From Luteolibacter luteus (lineage in GTDB: Bacteria > Verrucomicrobiota > Verrucomicrobiia > Verrucomicrobiales > Akkermansiaceae): 64,000 bases of DNA. The translations under genes were made by a program, and so were the position numbers. Where the stretch lies: contig NZ_CP051774.1 in assembly GCF_012913485.1 (NCBI RefSeq), forward strand, positions 4,836,001 through 4,900,000, written 5' to 3'. Under the pieces are notes generated by a model, which did no database searches, was not told the origin of the DNA, and saw only the letters and a list, made by a program, of their open reading frames with translations. This document shows, in pieces, positions 35,635 to 44,317 of the stretch; the first letter of the stretch is position 1; every line of letters begins with the position of its first letter.

Positions 35635-36273
35635 ATGAAAAACATCGCAATCCTCGCGGCTCTCGTTGCCGCTTGTTCCTCCGCCAACGCCCAGCTCAAG
35701 ATCACGGAAGTGATGTACAAGGGCATGTTCGGTGAGTTCATCGAAGTCACCAACACCGGTTCCGCCCTGACGGCCTCGCAGACCGACGACTACAGCTACG
35801 ACGACAGCGGTGCCTCCGCCGGCAAGGTTCCGTTCCCGGCCGTGGCTCTTGCCAACAACCAGTGCGTGATCATCACCGAAGTCAGCAGCGCGATCTTCAA
35901 CCTCGCCTGGTACACCGAGCCTTCCGGTGACAACGGCCTCATCACGGTTGCTCCGGTGATCATCGGCAACAGCACCGATAACCTCGGCCGCTCCGACACC
36001 ATCAATATCTTCCAGAACTCGACGGTTGTGGACAAGCTGAGCTACAACGATGAAGCCGTCCCGCCGAACGGCCCGCGTACGGAAGATGTGAGTGCTGTGC
36101 CGATCACTGGCTGGGACCACACCCTCGACAACATGACCAACGGCGGTGTGACCGAGTGGAAGCTCTCCAACACCTCCGACGTCGCAACGAAGTGGCAGGC
36201 CGGCAATCCATCGCAGTCCGCAGGTTCTGCCCCGATCGGTAGCCCCGGCCGCTACGTCACCGCTACCCCGTGA
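35635..36273 (+). CDS. Secreted lamin-tail-domain-like protein
   Basis: 212 residues. A signal peptide (MKNIAILAALVAACSSANA) directly precedes QLKITEVMYKGMFGEFIEVTN, the start of an LTD (lamin tail) beta-sandwich as found in many secreted bacterial proteins. Further LTD-like strands follow (LANNQCVIITE, VVDKLSYND). No PEP-CTERM anchor is present. The ATG at 35635 is chosen for the signal peptide; the upstream in-frame ATG adds ten unlikely residues. It stands alone and is followed by a terminator. Its role is unknown, presumably extracellular. Confidence 0.8.
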   Translation: MKNIAILAALVAACSSANAQLKITEVMYKGMFGEFIEVTNTGSALTASQTDDYSYDDSGASAGKVPFPAVALANNQCVIITEVSSAIFNLAWYTEPSGDNGLITVAPVIIGNSTDNLGRSDTINIFQNSTVVDKLSYNDEAVPPNGPRTEDVSAVPITGWDHTLDNMTNGGVTEWKLSNTSDVATKWQAGNPSQSAGSAPIGSPGRYVTATP

Positions 36274-36318
36274 TCCGGGTTCCTTAGCTCTGAATGGAGC
36301 AATGGATAGCTCATGCAG

Positions 36319-36355
36319 CGTCGCCCCGGGCTTTCCGGGGCGGCGTTCTTCTTTT
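36319..36355 (+). terminator. Intrinsic terminator after the LTD protein gene
   Basis: CGTCGCCCCGG and CCGGGGCGGCG form a GC-rich hairpin with a short loop, followed by TTCTTCTTTT. Confidence 0.8.
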
Positions 36356-36518
36356 GGCCAAGGGGAGGAATACCCGGGCACCGGACACGCGATGCCAAGC
36401 ATCAAGCTATCCGGGTCAGTCACCTTTCGGGAAATTCGACAGTCCGCCGGGAACGGACATGGTGAGGAGATGCCGCCTTTCGGTCGGCTGGGGCATAAGC
36501 TCCGGCGGGGAAACCACG

Positions 36519-36554
36519 CAAAAAAGGAGCCGTCTCGTTTCCAAGACGGCTCCT
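36519..36554 (-). terminator. Intrinsic terminator after the SdiA-regulated-like gene
   Basis: On the minus strand AGGAGCCGTCT and AGACGGCTCCT form a perfect 11-bp stem with an 8-nt loop, followed by TTTTTG. It starts 20 nt after the stop at 36574. Confidence 0.88.
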
Positions 36555-36573
36555 ATGGGTGATGTGGAACCCA

Positions 36574-37692
36574 TCAAGGGGTGACTTCCTTGACTCGGAA
36601 AAAGCCTTTCCCGTTTCTCGGAAGCGGTTGCGTTTCCATTGTGTGAGTCGTGCCCGTAGCGGTGGCCACAGAGCTGACAGCTTGCCAATCGGTATCGGCG
36701 AGCGTTTCCGAAAACTCGATGACGTACTGTCTTCCGGCTGTAGCATTCCAAGTCACCGATGCGGTCACCGATTCCTCCGGCCCTGCGATCGCGCAGGAGG
36801 TTACCGAGAATGGTACGGCGAGGGGAGGCGGGGTGAGCACATGCAAGCCGGAAAAGACATTCGGTGGGGGCCCCTGCTCCGAGGCGAGGTAAATTGTGCC
36901 CTGGTCATCCATGGTGATCCCTTCAATGGTGTGTCTTCCCACGAAGGCGATATTGAGAGTGTCTACCACTTCGCCCGCGCGGGTCATTTCGAGGATCAGG
37001 TTGTCTTCTTGGCTAAGGATCAGGAGATTCATCCGGCGGGGATCTTCGGCAGCGAAATGCTGGCTGTTCGCCATGATGAAAATATCCGAGATATCGTGCA
37101 GGTAGCCCAGTTTGTTGAACTTTTGTGCTGCGAAGGGCTTGGTGACGACAGGGGTCGGGCTATCGAAGCCGCTAATCTGGTAGATGGCGAATGGAGTGTG
37201 TTCTTTTACCCCCCACACTGTGTCCGTCACAGGATCATAGCAGATCCCTTCCAGTCCGTTGTTTGAGTTCCCTGCAAAGAGCGGATCAATAGATACCGAA
37301 GGGAAATCGCCTGCGGCGGCGGTGGTGCCGCCGATGTAGGTCGCGATCAGGCCGGTCATCGGGCGTTCGTCCGCGATCATGAAGCGGGAGTTGCCGAGAT
37401 AAGCCAGACCCTCGGAGTCGACGAGTGCCTTCGAGCCGTCCGTCCTGCGGGTCAGGAGCGACATTTTGCTTTTGAAGGACCCGTCGGTACCGTACTCGCT
37501 GATAGCCTCTCCTTCATCCCCGATCGTGAATACAGTATCCGTGTCGCGGTTGTAGCAAAGGGTGGATGCCTCCGAGACTTCGTTCATCGGAAGATCCGCT
37601 GCCAGATGTGTGTAGCTATTCAAAGGGGCAGCTCCCGGGCTGTTCTCGGGGGCGGCAAAGGCAGAGAGCGTGAGCAGGAATAACCGCTTCAT
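36574..37692 (-). CDS. Secreted SdiA-regulated-type beta-propeller protein
   Basis: 372 residues from the ATG at 37692, which starts a signal peptide (MKRLFLLTLSAFAAPENSPG). The main domain (~30-290) reads as an SdiA-regulated/YjiK-like propeller: VSEASTLCYNRDTDTVFTIG, DSEGLAYLGNSRFMIADER, NGLEGICYDPVTDTVWGVKE, IEGITMDDQGTIYLASE. The C-terminal ~80 residues form a fibronectin-like domain (VTWNATAGRQYVIEFSETL...KGFFRVKEVTP) that recurs as a C-terminal module in Verrucomicrobia. It lies 38 nt downstream of a PEP-CTERM gene on the same strand, so cotranscription is possible. Confidence 0.8.
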   Translation of the reverse strand: MKRLFLLTLSAFAAPENSPGAAPLNSYTHLAADLPMNEVSEASTLCYNRDTDTVFTIGDEGEAISEYGTDGSFKSKMSLLTRRTDGSKALVDSEGLAYLGNSRFMIADERPMTGLIATYIGGTTAAAGDFPSVSIDPLFAGNSNNGLEGICYDPVTDTVWGVKEHTPFAIYQISGFDSPTPVVTKPFAAQKFNKLGYLHDISDIFIMANSQHFAAEDPRRMNLLILSQEDNLILEMTRAGEVVDTLNIAFVGRHTIEGITMDDQGTIYLASEQGPPPNVFSGLHVLTPPPLAVPFSVTSCAIAGPEESVTASVTWNATAGRQYVIEFSETLADTDWQAVSSVATATGTTHTMETQPLPRNGKGFFRVKEVTP

Positions 37693-37730
37693 TCTGATGA
37701 TGGGGATAAAGGAGAGGATTGTGTCATTAT

Positions 37731-38363
37731 TCAGCGGCGACGGCGGCGGAGGGCAGCGAGAAGGCCCGCTGTGGAGAGCAGCGCGGCGGACGGCTCGGGG
37801 ACAGGGGTGATCGATCCGTTGAGCACCAAGGCGCCCGGCTGGCTCACGATGACGGAGCTCGTGGTATTTAGCGCTTGGGCAAAAAGGCCGAACTCTACGG
37901 CGCCCGTGGTCGTGAAATCGGGAATATCCCAAACTTTGGCATGTTCCGCCCCGATGAAGCCGAAGCCCTCTTCGCCGGACTCATATAGTTCTCCCATGGT
38001 CCAAGCGCCCCCGTCGATGCGGTAGCCCCACTGGAAGCCGGTCACGCTTCCCGCGGAAACCGCCGATGAGAAATCCAGGCTGGTAATGGTCAATTGCTTG
38101 CCGGCCTCGGCTTGGATCGTGAATCCACAGTAGTTGTTGGTATCGATCGTGGTCGACCACCCCCGATAGCGGAATTGCACGCTGAGGTTCGCGCTGCCGT
38201 GGCCTTGGAAACCTGAGACTTCAGCACCGTCCTCGAAATTGTAGGCTTCGAATGGCTCGGCGACGGCGGAGTCATAGCGCCATTCGGCGAGAGTTGCGGC
38301 TGACGCGGTGCTCGCAGCAAGAACCAAGGATGCCGAGAAAAGGAAGGGTAAGTATGATTTCAT
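37731..38363 (-). CDS. PEP-CTERM secreted protein
   Basis: 210 residues. It has a signal peptide (MKSYLPFLFSASLVLAASTA) and a C-terminal sorting signal: VPEPSAALL, a hydrophobic stretch and RRRRR at the end, typical for exosortase-dependent processing. The middle region is beta-rich with no recognised enzyme domain. It is probably exported and attached to or released from the outer surface after exosortase cleavage. It is first in a possible pair with the SdiA-regulated-like gene. Confidence 0.88.
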   Translation of the reverse strand: MKSYLPFLFSASLVLAASTASAATLAEWRYDSAVAEPFEAYNFEDGAEVSGFQGHGSANLSVQFRYRGWSTTIDTNNYCGFTIQAEAGKQLTITSLDFSSAVSAGSVTGFQWGYRIDGGAWTMGELYESGEEGFGFIGAEHAKVWDIPDFTTTGAVEFGLFAQALNTTSSVIVSQPGALVLNGSITPVPEPSAALLSTAGLLAALRRRRR

Positions 38364-38658
38364 GGTGAAATGTGATCTCTTGATGATGGAGTAGGTTAAT
38401 TGATTTTTCGCCGCCCAGGGGGGATTCTCGAAAAAGAGCGCCAGATCACAGGTTGGGTGCCAAGTGCCGGGTAGTTTAATCAGGTGACTATATCGTGGCT
38501 ATTTTTGAAATATCTGAATGGCACTATTTCACTTGGGTTTAATGGATGGTTGCGTGTCCCGATTAAAGTTGATGAGTTGTGTTTTTATATATCTTGGGGC
38601 ATTTTTGTTTCCTGATTCATCTCTCCATTCGTGATGACGATTTCCTAAGCATGGATCC

Positions 38659-40158
38659 ATGAAGCTGAGGACCTGTCTTCTTATTGGATGGCTCGCAGGA
38701 GCCAGTGGTATGTTTGGGGGCGAACTGCCCATGGCTCTGCTCAAGACCCCGCAGGATAATCCCGCGTATGCAGCCACGGAGGCTTATCGCAACGGCTGGC
38801 TCTCCCGGACGGTCGAACTCGCCACCCCGCTTGCGGATCAGGGAAATGCAGAGGCCCTGTTCCTGCTCGGCCTTGCCAAGGAAGAAGTCGCTCCCGCGAA
38901 GCTGTCCCGGCGACAGGCGATGGATTTTTGCTACCGCCGGGCCGCGGCAGCCGGTCATCCGGAAGGAGAGATGCGCCGTTGGCTGACAATCATTGGTTCC
39001 GATCTGGAGGATGAGTCGAGCGATGCGAAATCGAAGCTCGAGGCGGCGGCGAAGGAAGGAAGTGCGCTTGCCATGAGGATCGCCGGAGAGGCGGAAGCAA
39101 GGGGCCTGATGCAGGACAAGCCGGACTTTGTGAAAGCAGGGGAGTGGTGGGAAAAGGCCGCCGCGGCCGGAGATGGTCCATCGCTGCTGCTACTTGCCCG
39201 GTGGCGTGAGGGGGGCTTCGCAGCTTCGCCGAACGAGGATCGTGCCGGAGCTTTGGACTATTATCGGAAGGCGCTGGAGGCGGGCGAGGACGACGCGCTG
39301 ATCCCGATGGCCCGTCTCTTGCTCTCGACCCATGAAGCCGAGGCGCGTGATCTACTTGATCGTGCCATGGCCAAGGGTATCTCGTCCGCCTGGTTGGTGC
39401 TCGCGGATTTGGAGCGGGGAAAGGGCAATGAAGTCCTCGCCTTGGAATCTTACGGCAAAGGTGCGGCCATGGGAGACACGGCTTGCATGCGCAAGCTGGC
39501 GGAGCAGCTTCTGGCCGAGAACAAGCGCGGAGAAGGGCTGGAATGGCTGGAGAAAGCTGCCGCTGCCGGAGACCCGGAGGCGGCGGGGGACTTGGGAGGG
39601 CTGCTCTCTTCCTCCGATCCGCAAGGTGCGGCTGCCTATCTTTTATCCGCAGCGGACGCGGGTGTCCGCCGGGCTCAGTATGGGATAGCGATGCTTTATC
39701 TCAATGGGAAGCTAGGTCGGCCGGATCCTCATTCGGCTGTCGCTTGGCTGACCGAGGCCATGAATTCGGGCGATGCCGAAATGCAGTACAAGCTGGCCAC
39801 GCTTCACGAGCAGGGGCTCGGATGTCCTATCAACTATGCCAACGCGGGCGTCTTGTACACGATGGCTTGCAACAAGGGCCATGCCGCAGCCCCGGGCAGG
39901 ATCGCATTTATGGCGACGGAGGGCTTGGGAACCCGTGTCGATCCGGTGCAGGCATACGCGTATGCCTCGCTTGCGGTGGAGCGCGGCGATCAAAGCTCGA
40001 AGCCTCTGCTGGCCAAACTCTCTTCGATGCTGACACCGGCAGAGAAAGAAGAGTCCTCCGAATCATTGAAGAAGCTCAGGGGGGCTCCCGGTGGAGCGGT
40101 TGGCGCGGCCGCTGAAGCTGGCAAGCCTGCAGCGGGTTCGCCATCCCCGGCCAAATAA
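38659..40158 (+). CDS. Secreted Sel1-repeat protein
   Basis: 499 residues. An N-terminal signal-like segment (MKLRTCLLIGWLAGASGMFG) is followed by many Sel1/TPR-like repeats of ~36 residues with the A-x-G-x-x-x-A pattern, for example YLLSAADAGVRRAQYGIAML, LTEAMNSGDAEMQYKLATLH and YASLAVERGDQSSKPLLAKL. Sel1 proteins are protein-interaction scaffolds. The tail is Ala/Gly/Pro-rich. The next gene begins 12 nt after the stop, so the two form an operon. Confidence 0.88.
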   Translation: MKLRTCLLIGWLAGASGMFGGELPMALLKTPQDNPAYAATEAYRNGWLSRTVELATPLADQGNAEALFLLGLAKEEVAPAKLSRRQAMDFCYRRAAAAGHPEGEMRRWLTIIGSDLEDESSDAKSKLEAAAKEGSALAMRIAGEAEARGLMQDKPDFVKAGEWWEKAAAAGDGPSLLLLARWREGGFAASPNEDRAGALDYYRKALEAGEDDALIPMARLLLSTHEAEARDLLDRAMAKGISSAWLVLADLERGKGNEVLALESYGKGAAMGDTACMRKLAEQLLAENKRGEGLEWLEKAAAAGDPEAAGDLGGLLSSSDPQGAAAYLLSAADAGVRRAQYGIAMLYLNGKLGRPDPHSAVAWLTEAMNSGDAEMQYKLATLHEQGLGCPINYANAGVLYTMACNKGHAAAPGRIAFMATEGLGTRVDPVQAYAYASLAVERGDQSSKPLLAKLSSMLTPAEKEESSESLKKLRGAPGGAVGAAAEAGKPAAGSPSPAK

Positions 40159-40170
40159 TCTCCTCTCGCG

Positions 40171-41325
40171 ATGAAACACACCGAACGTATCGTCTGGGCT
40201 GCGGTCGTCATGGTGGCGATCTTGTGGAATGTGATTGGGAGTGGTGAAGGGAAGCCTTTGCCGTCTTCTTCCAGCGAGGAAGAAATACGCAGCCAGCAGC
40301 CTCGCAGCCGCAGTGTCCGCTCTTCTCGATCCGGGGAGTCATCGCGGGAGAGAAGCCGGGATGGTGATCCGAGCGGGCGAGCGAGCGTCAAAACGAAGAG
40401 CTTGATGGCTCTGCGGGCGGACAATCCCCTCGCGAGGATGACGCGTTTCCTCGAACTGCTTTCGGACTGCGATGCGGCCGGGTTTGAGGAGATCGCCGAA
40501 GCTCTCAACGAGCTAAAGCGATCGGGGATTTTTCATCCCGAGCTAGATGCCCTGGTGAATTTCCGGGCGGGCCAACTCAAGGGTGCCGAGCTTCTGAGAG
40601 ATCGGGTGGGAACCGCGGTGGACTTTGAAATGATCGGTGCGGTGACCGGACAATACGAAGGCTGGATCCAAGCGGACCCTGCGGCTGCGGGTGATTGGCT
40701 GGCCTCGTTACCGGTTGGCAAATTCCGGGACCGGATGGCAGTCGCCTACATCGCGGCCTCGGCCAAGGATGATCCGATTGGGGCACTGAGAATGGTCTCT
40801 ACTCTTCACCCAAGCCAACAGGCTCCGGCGGGGCAGGCGGTGGTCCGGCGATTGGAGGAGTCGGCGAGTCTTGATGATGCCTCGGAGTTATTCGGTACTC
40901 TGCAAGCGAACTCGCAAGAGGGGGAATCTCCTTATCTCCAGGGAATGCTGGAAGCGCTCGCAGAAGGAGCGGCCAAGTCCGGAAGCCAGGAAGCTTTTTT
41001 GAAACTGGAGGCCCACTTGGACGAGCCCTATTTGAGCGGGCCCTCGCTGGTCAGGATCTCGGAGGCAAGAGGAAAGACCGACCCCTTGGCAGCCTTGGAT
41101 TGGGCTGCAGGAATGGAAGGAACAAAAGGGGATATCTCCGAGGGATCGCTTCTCTCCGCCACGATCAATGGCATGGGGCTCGAACAACTCGATATGGCCG
41201 AGGAATGGGCCAGGGAACGGCAGGAATGGCCCGGGGTCGCCAGAATGCAAAGTAGCTTGGACGGCAGGCGCAAAATGCTGGAGGATCGCGGCGGCGGGGA
41301 GAATGACTACGATCGCGACGATTGA
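40171..41325 (+). CDS. Single-pass membrane protein with helical repeats, unknown function
   Basis: 384 residues. An N-terminal membrane helix (IVWAAVVMVAILWNVIGS) is followed by a Ser/Arg/Glu-rich spacer (~30-75) and an all-alpha region that reads as helical repeats, for example AGDWLASLPVGKFRDRMAVA and LAALDWAAGMEGTKGDISEG. This spacing resembles repeat proteins common in Verrucomicrobia that have no known function. It is coupled to the Sel1 gene (12-nt gap). It ends about 100 bp before the left end of the integrated element. Confidence 0.75.
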   Translation: MKHTERIVWAAVVMVAILWNVIGSGEGKPLPSSSSEEEIRSQQPRSRSVRSSRSGESSRERSRDGDPSGRASVKTKSLMALRADNPLARMTRFLELLSDCDAAGFEEIAEALNELKRSGIFHPELDALVNFRAGQLKGAELLRDRVGTAVDFEMIGAVTGQYEGWIQADPAAAGDWLASLPVGKFRDRMAVAYIAASAKDDPIGALRMVSTLHPSQQAPAGQAVVRRLEESASLDDASELFGTLQANSQEGESPYLQGMLEALAEGAAKSGSQEAFLKLEAHLDEPYLSGPSLVRISEARGKTDPLAALDWAAGMEGTKGDISEGSLLSATINGMGLEQLDMAEEWARERQEWPGVARMQSSLDGRRKMLEDRGGGENDYDRDD

Positions 41326-41422
41326 TTTCCGTGATCTTTCCGGAAGTTGTGACGAATCACAGGATTGCGGCTTGAATCCTCGGCCCGCTCGGCAAGCATT
41401 CTGCGCACCGCGCTGGAATCAA

Positions 41423-41465
<43 letters not shown>

Positions 41466-41778
41466 GACAGGGTGCATTTTCATTTTGTCCTAAGTGCTGG
41501 CAAGATGAGCGGGTTATGAAGGTGTTGCGGCATGGTTCCGCAGGTCTGAAGCCCCAAAATGCATCCCTTTTCGGGGCGATGGGATACACGCGGGGATGCA
41601 TCCTGTTAGCCTAGATTCGAAAGGGACAAGGCGTCCCCTGCTTGCACGCCCACCGCGATGTGATAGGTGGCCGGGATGCGAGCTCTTGCTATTGCCGTCC
41701 TCCTTCCTTTTGAGCGTGGAAAGCGTGAAGGAGTTAAAGGACTAACAAAAGCCCCGCGCCGGCCTGCCTTCCTCTCAA
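41466..41778. other. Left-end non-coding region with candidate integrase arm-binding sites
   Basis: No gene seen. Variants of one motif occur here: GGTGCATTTT (41471-41480), AAAATGCATCCC (41556-41567) and GGGGATGCATCC (41592-41603). Similar words lie at the right end: GGTATGCACC (61365-61374) and GGATGGATGCATTT (61375-61388). This is the arrangement expected for arm-type sites of a tyrosine recombinase. Confidence 0.5.
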
Positions 41779-42309
41779 TCATTGCTTTTGAACTCTGACC
41801 CTAAAGAAACGGCGTGTGGTCGTCGCCGCGTAGCTACCCGGTTGGATTGGCACCCACGTCTGCAAATCGGAGCTGGCTTCAAGGATCACGTCATGATCTC
41901 CGGAGTCGTCGTCAGGAATGATTGCCGTGTTGCTCTTGGAGGATTCGTCGGGGGAAGTGATGGAGTAAGAGACAATAGAACTGTCACTAGTGAGCCTGAA
42001 GAACGTCACCGTAGCTGGGCCAGCTACCGTGCTTGCCGTGCTAAAGCCCGCAGGCTTCTGCGCGGCTGAAGTGAGATCGGATTCGACGACAAGGCCGGAG
42101 ACTTGGATCGCGGCACCTGCCAAAGGGTGACCAGAGACGCCAAGGACTTGAAGGGTAGTCCCGGAAGGGATGTCAATTGGAGGAGCGGCATGCTTGGTGG
42201 GAGCATTCGCGGGATAGTTCGGAGGTCCATTCTTTGGCAGTGCGAGGTTAAAGATTTCTCCGCTCACGACAGACACGAGCCCGACCAACGCGATTGCAAC
42301 TGCTTTCAT
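41779..42309 (-). CDS. Secreted protein with Verrucomicrobia-type C-terminal beta module
   Basis: 176 residues from the ATG at 42309, which begins a signal peptide (MKAVAIALVGLVSVVSG). The mature part begins with a Pro/Asn-rich stretch. It ends in VILEASSDLQTWVPIQPGSY followed by TTRRFFRVRVQKQ, a pattern (LExSxDLxxW...FFRV) seen at the C-terminus of many secreted Verrucomicrobia proteins, including the protein at 36574-37692. Function unknown. Its start overlaps the end of the upstream open frame (ATGA overlap). It is the gene nearest attL. Confidence 0.65.
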   Translation of the reverse strand: MKAVAIALVGLVSVVSGEIFNLALPKNGPPNYPANAPTKHAAPPIDIPSGTTLQVLGVSGHPLAGAAIQVSGLVVESDLTSAAQKPAGFSTASTVAGPATVTFFRLTSDSSIVSYSITSPDESSKSNTAIIPDDDSGDHDVILEASSDLQTWVPIQPGSYAATTTRRFFRVRVQKQ

Positions 42310-42548
42310 CGGCTTGGATATGTCAGGGCCGGTCGCACGGCACAAGGGAGGATCAGAGTAGTTCTTTCTCGGGCCAGCTTAGGATCATCCAGCACCGCTA
42401 GCCGGTGGTCTGGCCACGTCTTGATCGCTTCCTTGATCGCCTCCCCCGCGGCGTAGCGGTCCCCTTCAGCCAGCCACTTCAGCGACACGGCGTGGAGGAA
42501 CTTGGCGGCCGCGATTCGGGATTGAGGCGGAGGGCTGAGGACGAAATC
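42306..42548 (-). pseudogene. Start-less coding remnant, about 80 codons
   Basis: The open frame reads like real protein (PPPQSRIAAAKFLHAVSLKW, then LAEGDRYAAGEAIKEAIKTW and PDHRLAVLDDPKL), but it begins right after an in-frame TAG with no ATG. The only in-frame start is a GTG at 42488, inside the conserved-looking part. It may be the 3' end of a truncated gene or use that GTG. Its stop overlaps the next start by 4 nt, suggesting former translational coupling. Family not recognised. Confidence 0.4.
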
Positions 42549-42629
42549 CTAGGGCTGCTACGGCGCAACGGGTGGATCTAGCGCCCTATTCATCCGCCTG
42601 GCCTTACCCTCACTCACCCCTCCATCGTC

Positions 42630-43025
42630 TCAGAGCGAGCGCGACTCCGCCACCAGCTTCCTCAGTCTCTCCGCCTTGTCGTGCTTGTCCTGGTCTTCCA
42701 GCGCCTCGAAGACATCCTGGCCATTCCGGTCCTTCACATCCGTGCGCGCACCGTGGGCCAGAAGCAGCGCCACGATCTCCCAGCGATCGATCGTCGCGCA
42801 TTCGAAGAGCGGGGTCCTGTGGAAGCTGTTCACCGTATTCACGTCGAAGCCCAGCCCGATGATCTTCTCCACGACATCAGCATCGCCCTCGATCGCATAC
42901 CAATGCAGCATCGTCTCCCCGATGCCACTGCGGTTCGACATCACCCGCTCGCGGAGGTCCGCGGGAAGATCCCTCCCCGCCTCCAGCAATTCATAAGCCC
43001 TGATCCATCCGTCCGCGTGTGCCAT
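42630..43025 (-). CDS. Ankyrin-repeat protein
   Basis: 131 residues from the ATG at 43025; the longer open frame upstream does not look like protein. It contains about two to three ankyrin repeats: GETMLHWYAIEGDADVVEKI, FHRTPLFECATIDRWEIVAL and LLAHGARTDVKDRNGQDVFE. It has no signal peptide, so it is probably a cytoplasmic interaction protein. It is third in a minus-strand run with two small membrane protein genes upstream (29-nt gap). Confidence 0.82.
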   Translation of the reverse strand: MAHADGWIRAYELLEAGRDLPADLRERVMSNRSGIGETMLHWYAIEGDADVVEKIIGLGFDVNTVNSFHRTPLFECATIDRWEIVALLLAHGARTDVKDRNGQDVFEALEDQDKHDKAERLRKLVAESRSL

Positions 43026-43054
43026 GGTCGATAGGAGAGAATCAAATCGCAGGA

Positions 43055-43528
43055 TCACCGTCCCGGCAAGGCCGCCCTCGCCCGCCAGAGGAGCAGGAGG
43101 AACCACGGCAGGGCCACGGCTAGCAAAATGAGCCAGTGGGGAAGGACGAGCAACCAATCTTCAGGGGGGCGGATATGCATCCACCCGGTCATGGTCTCGT
43201 CAGGCGCGGTTATTATCCAAGGATCGTAATCCGTGCCTGGCTGAAGGGAGCCACGGGCAAATGCGAGGGCCGGGAAAAGAGAGAGCTCCAGATTGGGGTC
43301 CGGAGGACAGGCTTTCCGGGAGCTTGAAAAGCTCGATCCCACGAGTGCCGGAGCAAGCTCGCTGTTGTGATGCAGATGGATGGCCGCCAGTTCGTTTCTC
43401 AGGAGGTAAGTGCCGGAAGAGGCGTCGGTCGCATGAGTGAATGAATCCCACCACGCCCAGCAGATGAACGCCATCATCAGGATGCCGGCCCAGAAAGTGA
43501 GGGAGCGATAGAGAGGCTTCCGTCTCAT
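43055..43528 (-). CDS. Small two-helix membrane protein (paralog A)
   Basis: 157 residues. A membrane helix near the N-terminus (SLTFWAGILMMAFICWAWWD) and one near the C-terminus (LPHWLILLAVALPWFLLLLW) enclose an extracytoplasmic loop. The N-terminal K/RPLxRSxTFWxG and C-terminal PHWLILLxxALPW match the adjacent gene at 43525-43953, so the two are tandem paralogs. The 4-nt overlap with that gene shows coupling. Function unknown. Confidence 0.72.
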   Translation of the reverse strand: MRRKPLYRSLTFWAGILMMAFICWAWWDSFTHATDASSGTYLLRNELAAIHLHHNSELAPALVGSSFSSSRKACPPDPNLELSLFPALAFARGSLQPGTDYDPWIITAPDETMTGWMHIRPPEDWLLVLPHWLILLAVALPWFLLLLWRARAALPGR

Positions 43529-43953
43529 GCTTCAGGGTTGGTGAGATGCACAGCCCGGCGATGCCTCCGAGCCCGACAGATTAGAAAGAAGGACCATGGC
43601 AGGGCGAAGGTGAGGAGGATGAGCCAGTGGGGGATGAAGATCACGATGGACCGGTTACCTTCAGCAAAAGGGCTTTCGCTTATCTCTAATAATGGCTTTG
43701 GAAACGACCCCTTCCACTTCTTTGCTGGTTGCACGAAGCCGTACAGACTTCCACTTTTGACCTGTAACAAAGGCTTATGGATATCAAAGGCGACCCTGCC
43801 ATGGTGCTGGTAGGTCGAAACCAATCTCTCACTCGTTGAGAATACGAATCCAGCCCTGTGCGAGAGCGAATGGCACCAAGCGAAGATTATAAAGATGATC
43901 ACGAGGACCCCAGACCAAAACGTGATGGAGCGATGCAGCGGGCGGGGTTTCAC
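43525..43953 (-). CDS. Small two-helix membrane protein (paralog B)
   Basis: 142 residues with the same layout as the next gene: PLHRSITFWSGVLVIIFIIF at the N-terminus, a soluble loop of ~80 residues, then IPHWLILLTFALPWSFFLI and a basic tail. The loop sequences have diverged strongly while the helices are conserved. First gene of a minus-strand operon that continues to the ankyrin protein. No family assigned. Confidence 0.72.
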   Translation of the reverse strand: MKPRPLHRSITFWSGVLVIIFIIFAWCHSLSHRAGFVFSTSERLVSTYQHHGRVAFDIHKPLLQVKSGSLYGFVQPAKKWKGSFPKPLLEISESPFAEGNRSIVIFIPHWLILLTFALPWSFFLICRARRHRRAVHLTNPEA

Positions 43954-44008
43954 GGGGGCAGGATGAGCGGACCGCGGGAAAAGGAAAGTCCGACATCACG
44001 AACGGCGC

Positions 44009-44239
44009 TCACCTGCAAACGCTGCACGTCCCGCCAGCATTGCAATGCTTGCAGTATTTGCAGTTTTTGCACGCGTGGCACTCCCCCTTGGGATTACATG
44101 TTGCGTTGTCCCTATCGCAACACGACGAGATCTTTTCAGTCACTCGGGTGAGGCTTGGGGCACAGCAAGTGATTGCGGTAATGCGAGGAGGGAGAGGAGA
44201 CGCATAACCCCTCCTAACACTGCCACTTAAATAGAGCAT
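44009..44239 (-). pseudogene. Cysteine-rich small protein, probably frameshifted near its N-terminus
   Basis: The last ~45 codons encode a striking Cys array (CCDRDNATCNPKGECHAC, then KNCKYCKHCNAGGTCSVC). In this frame the upstream part is poor protein. In another frame an ATG at 44205, preceded by AGGAGGGG, gives a signal-peptide-like start (MRLLSLLALPQSLA) that runs out of frame after 21 codons. A single indel joining the two would give a small secreted or lipoprotein-type Cys-rich protein. A shorter intact product from an internal start is also possible. Confidence 0.4.
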
Positions 44240-44317
44240 CACGCGATCACGTATCCGTCCCGTAATCAAACGTCTGAACTTGACCCGGTTTTGATTTCCT
44301 CTAGCCAGTTCCGACCG

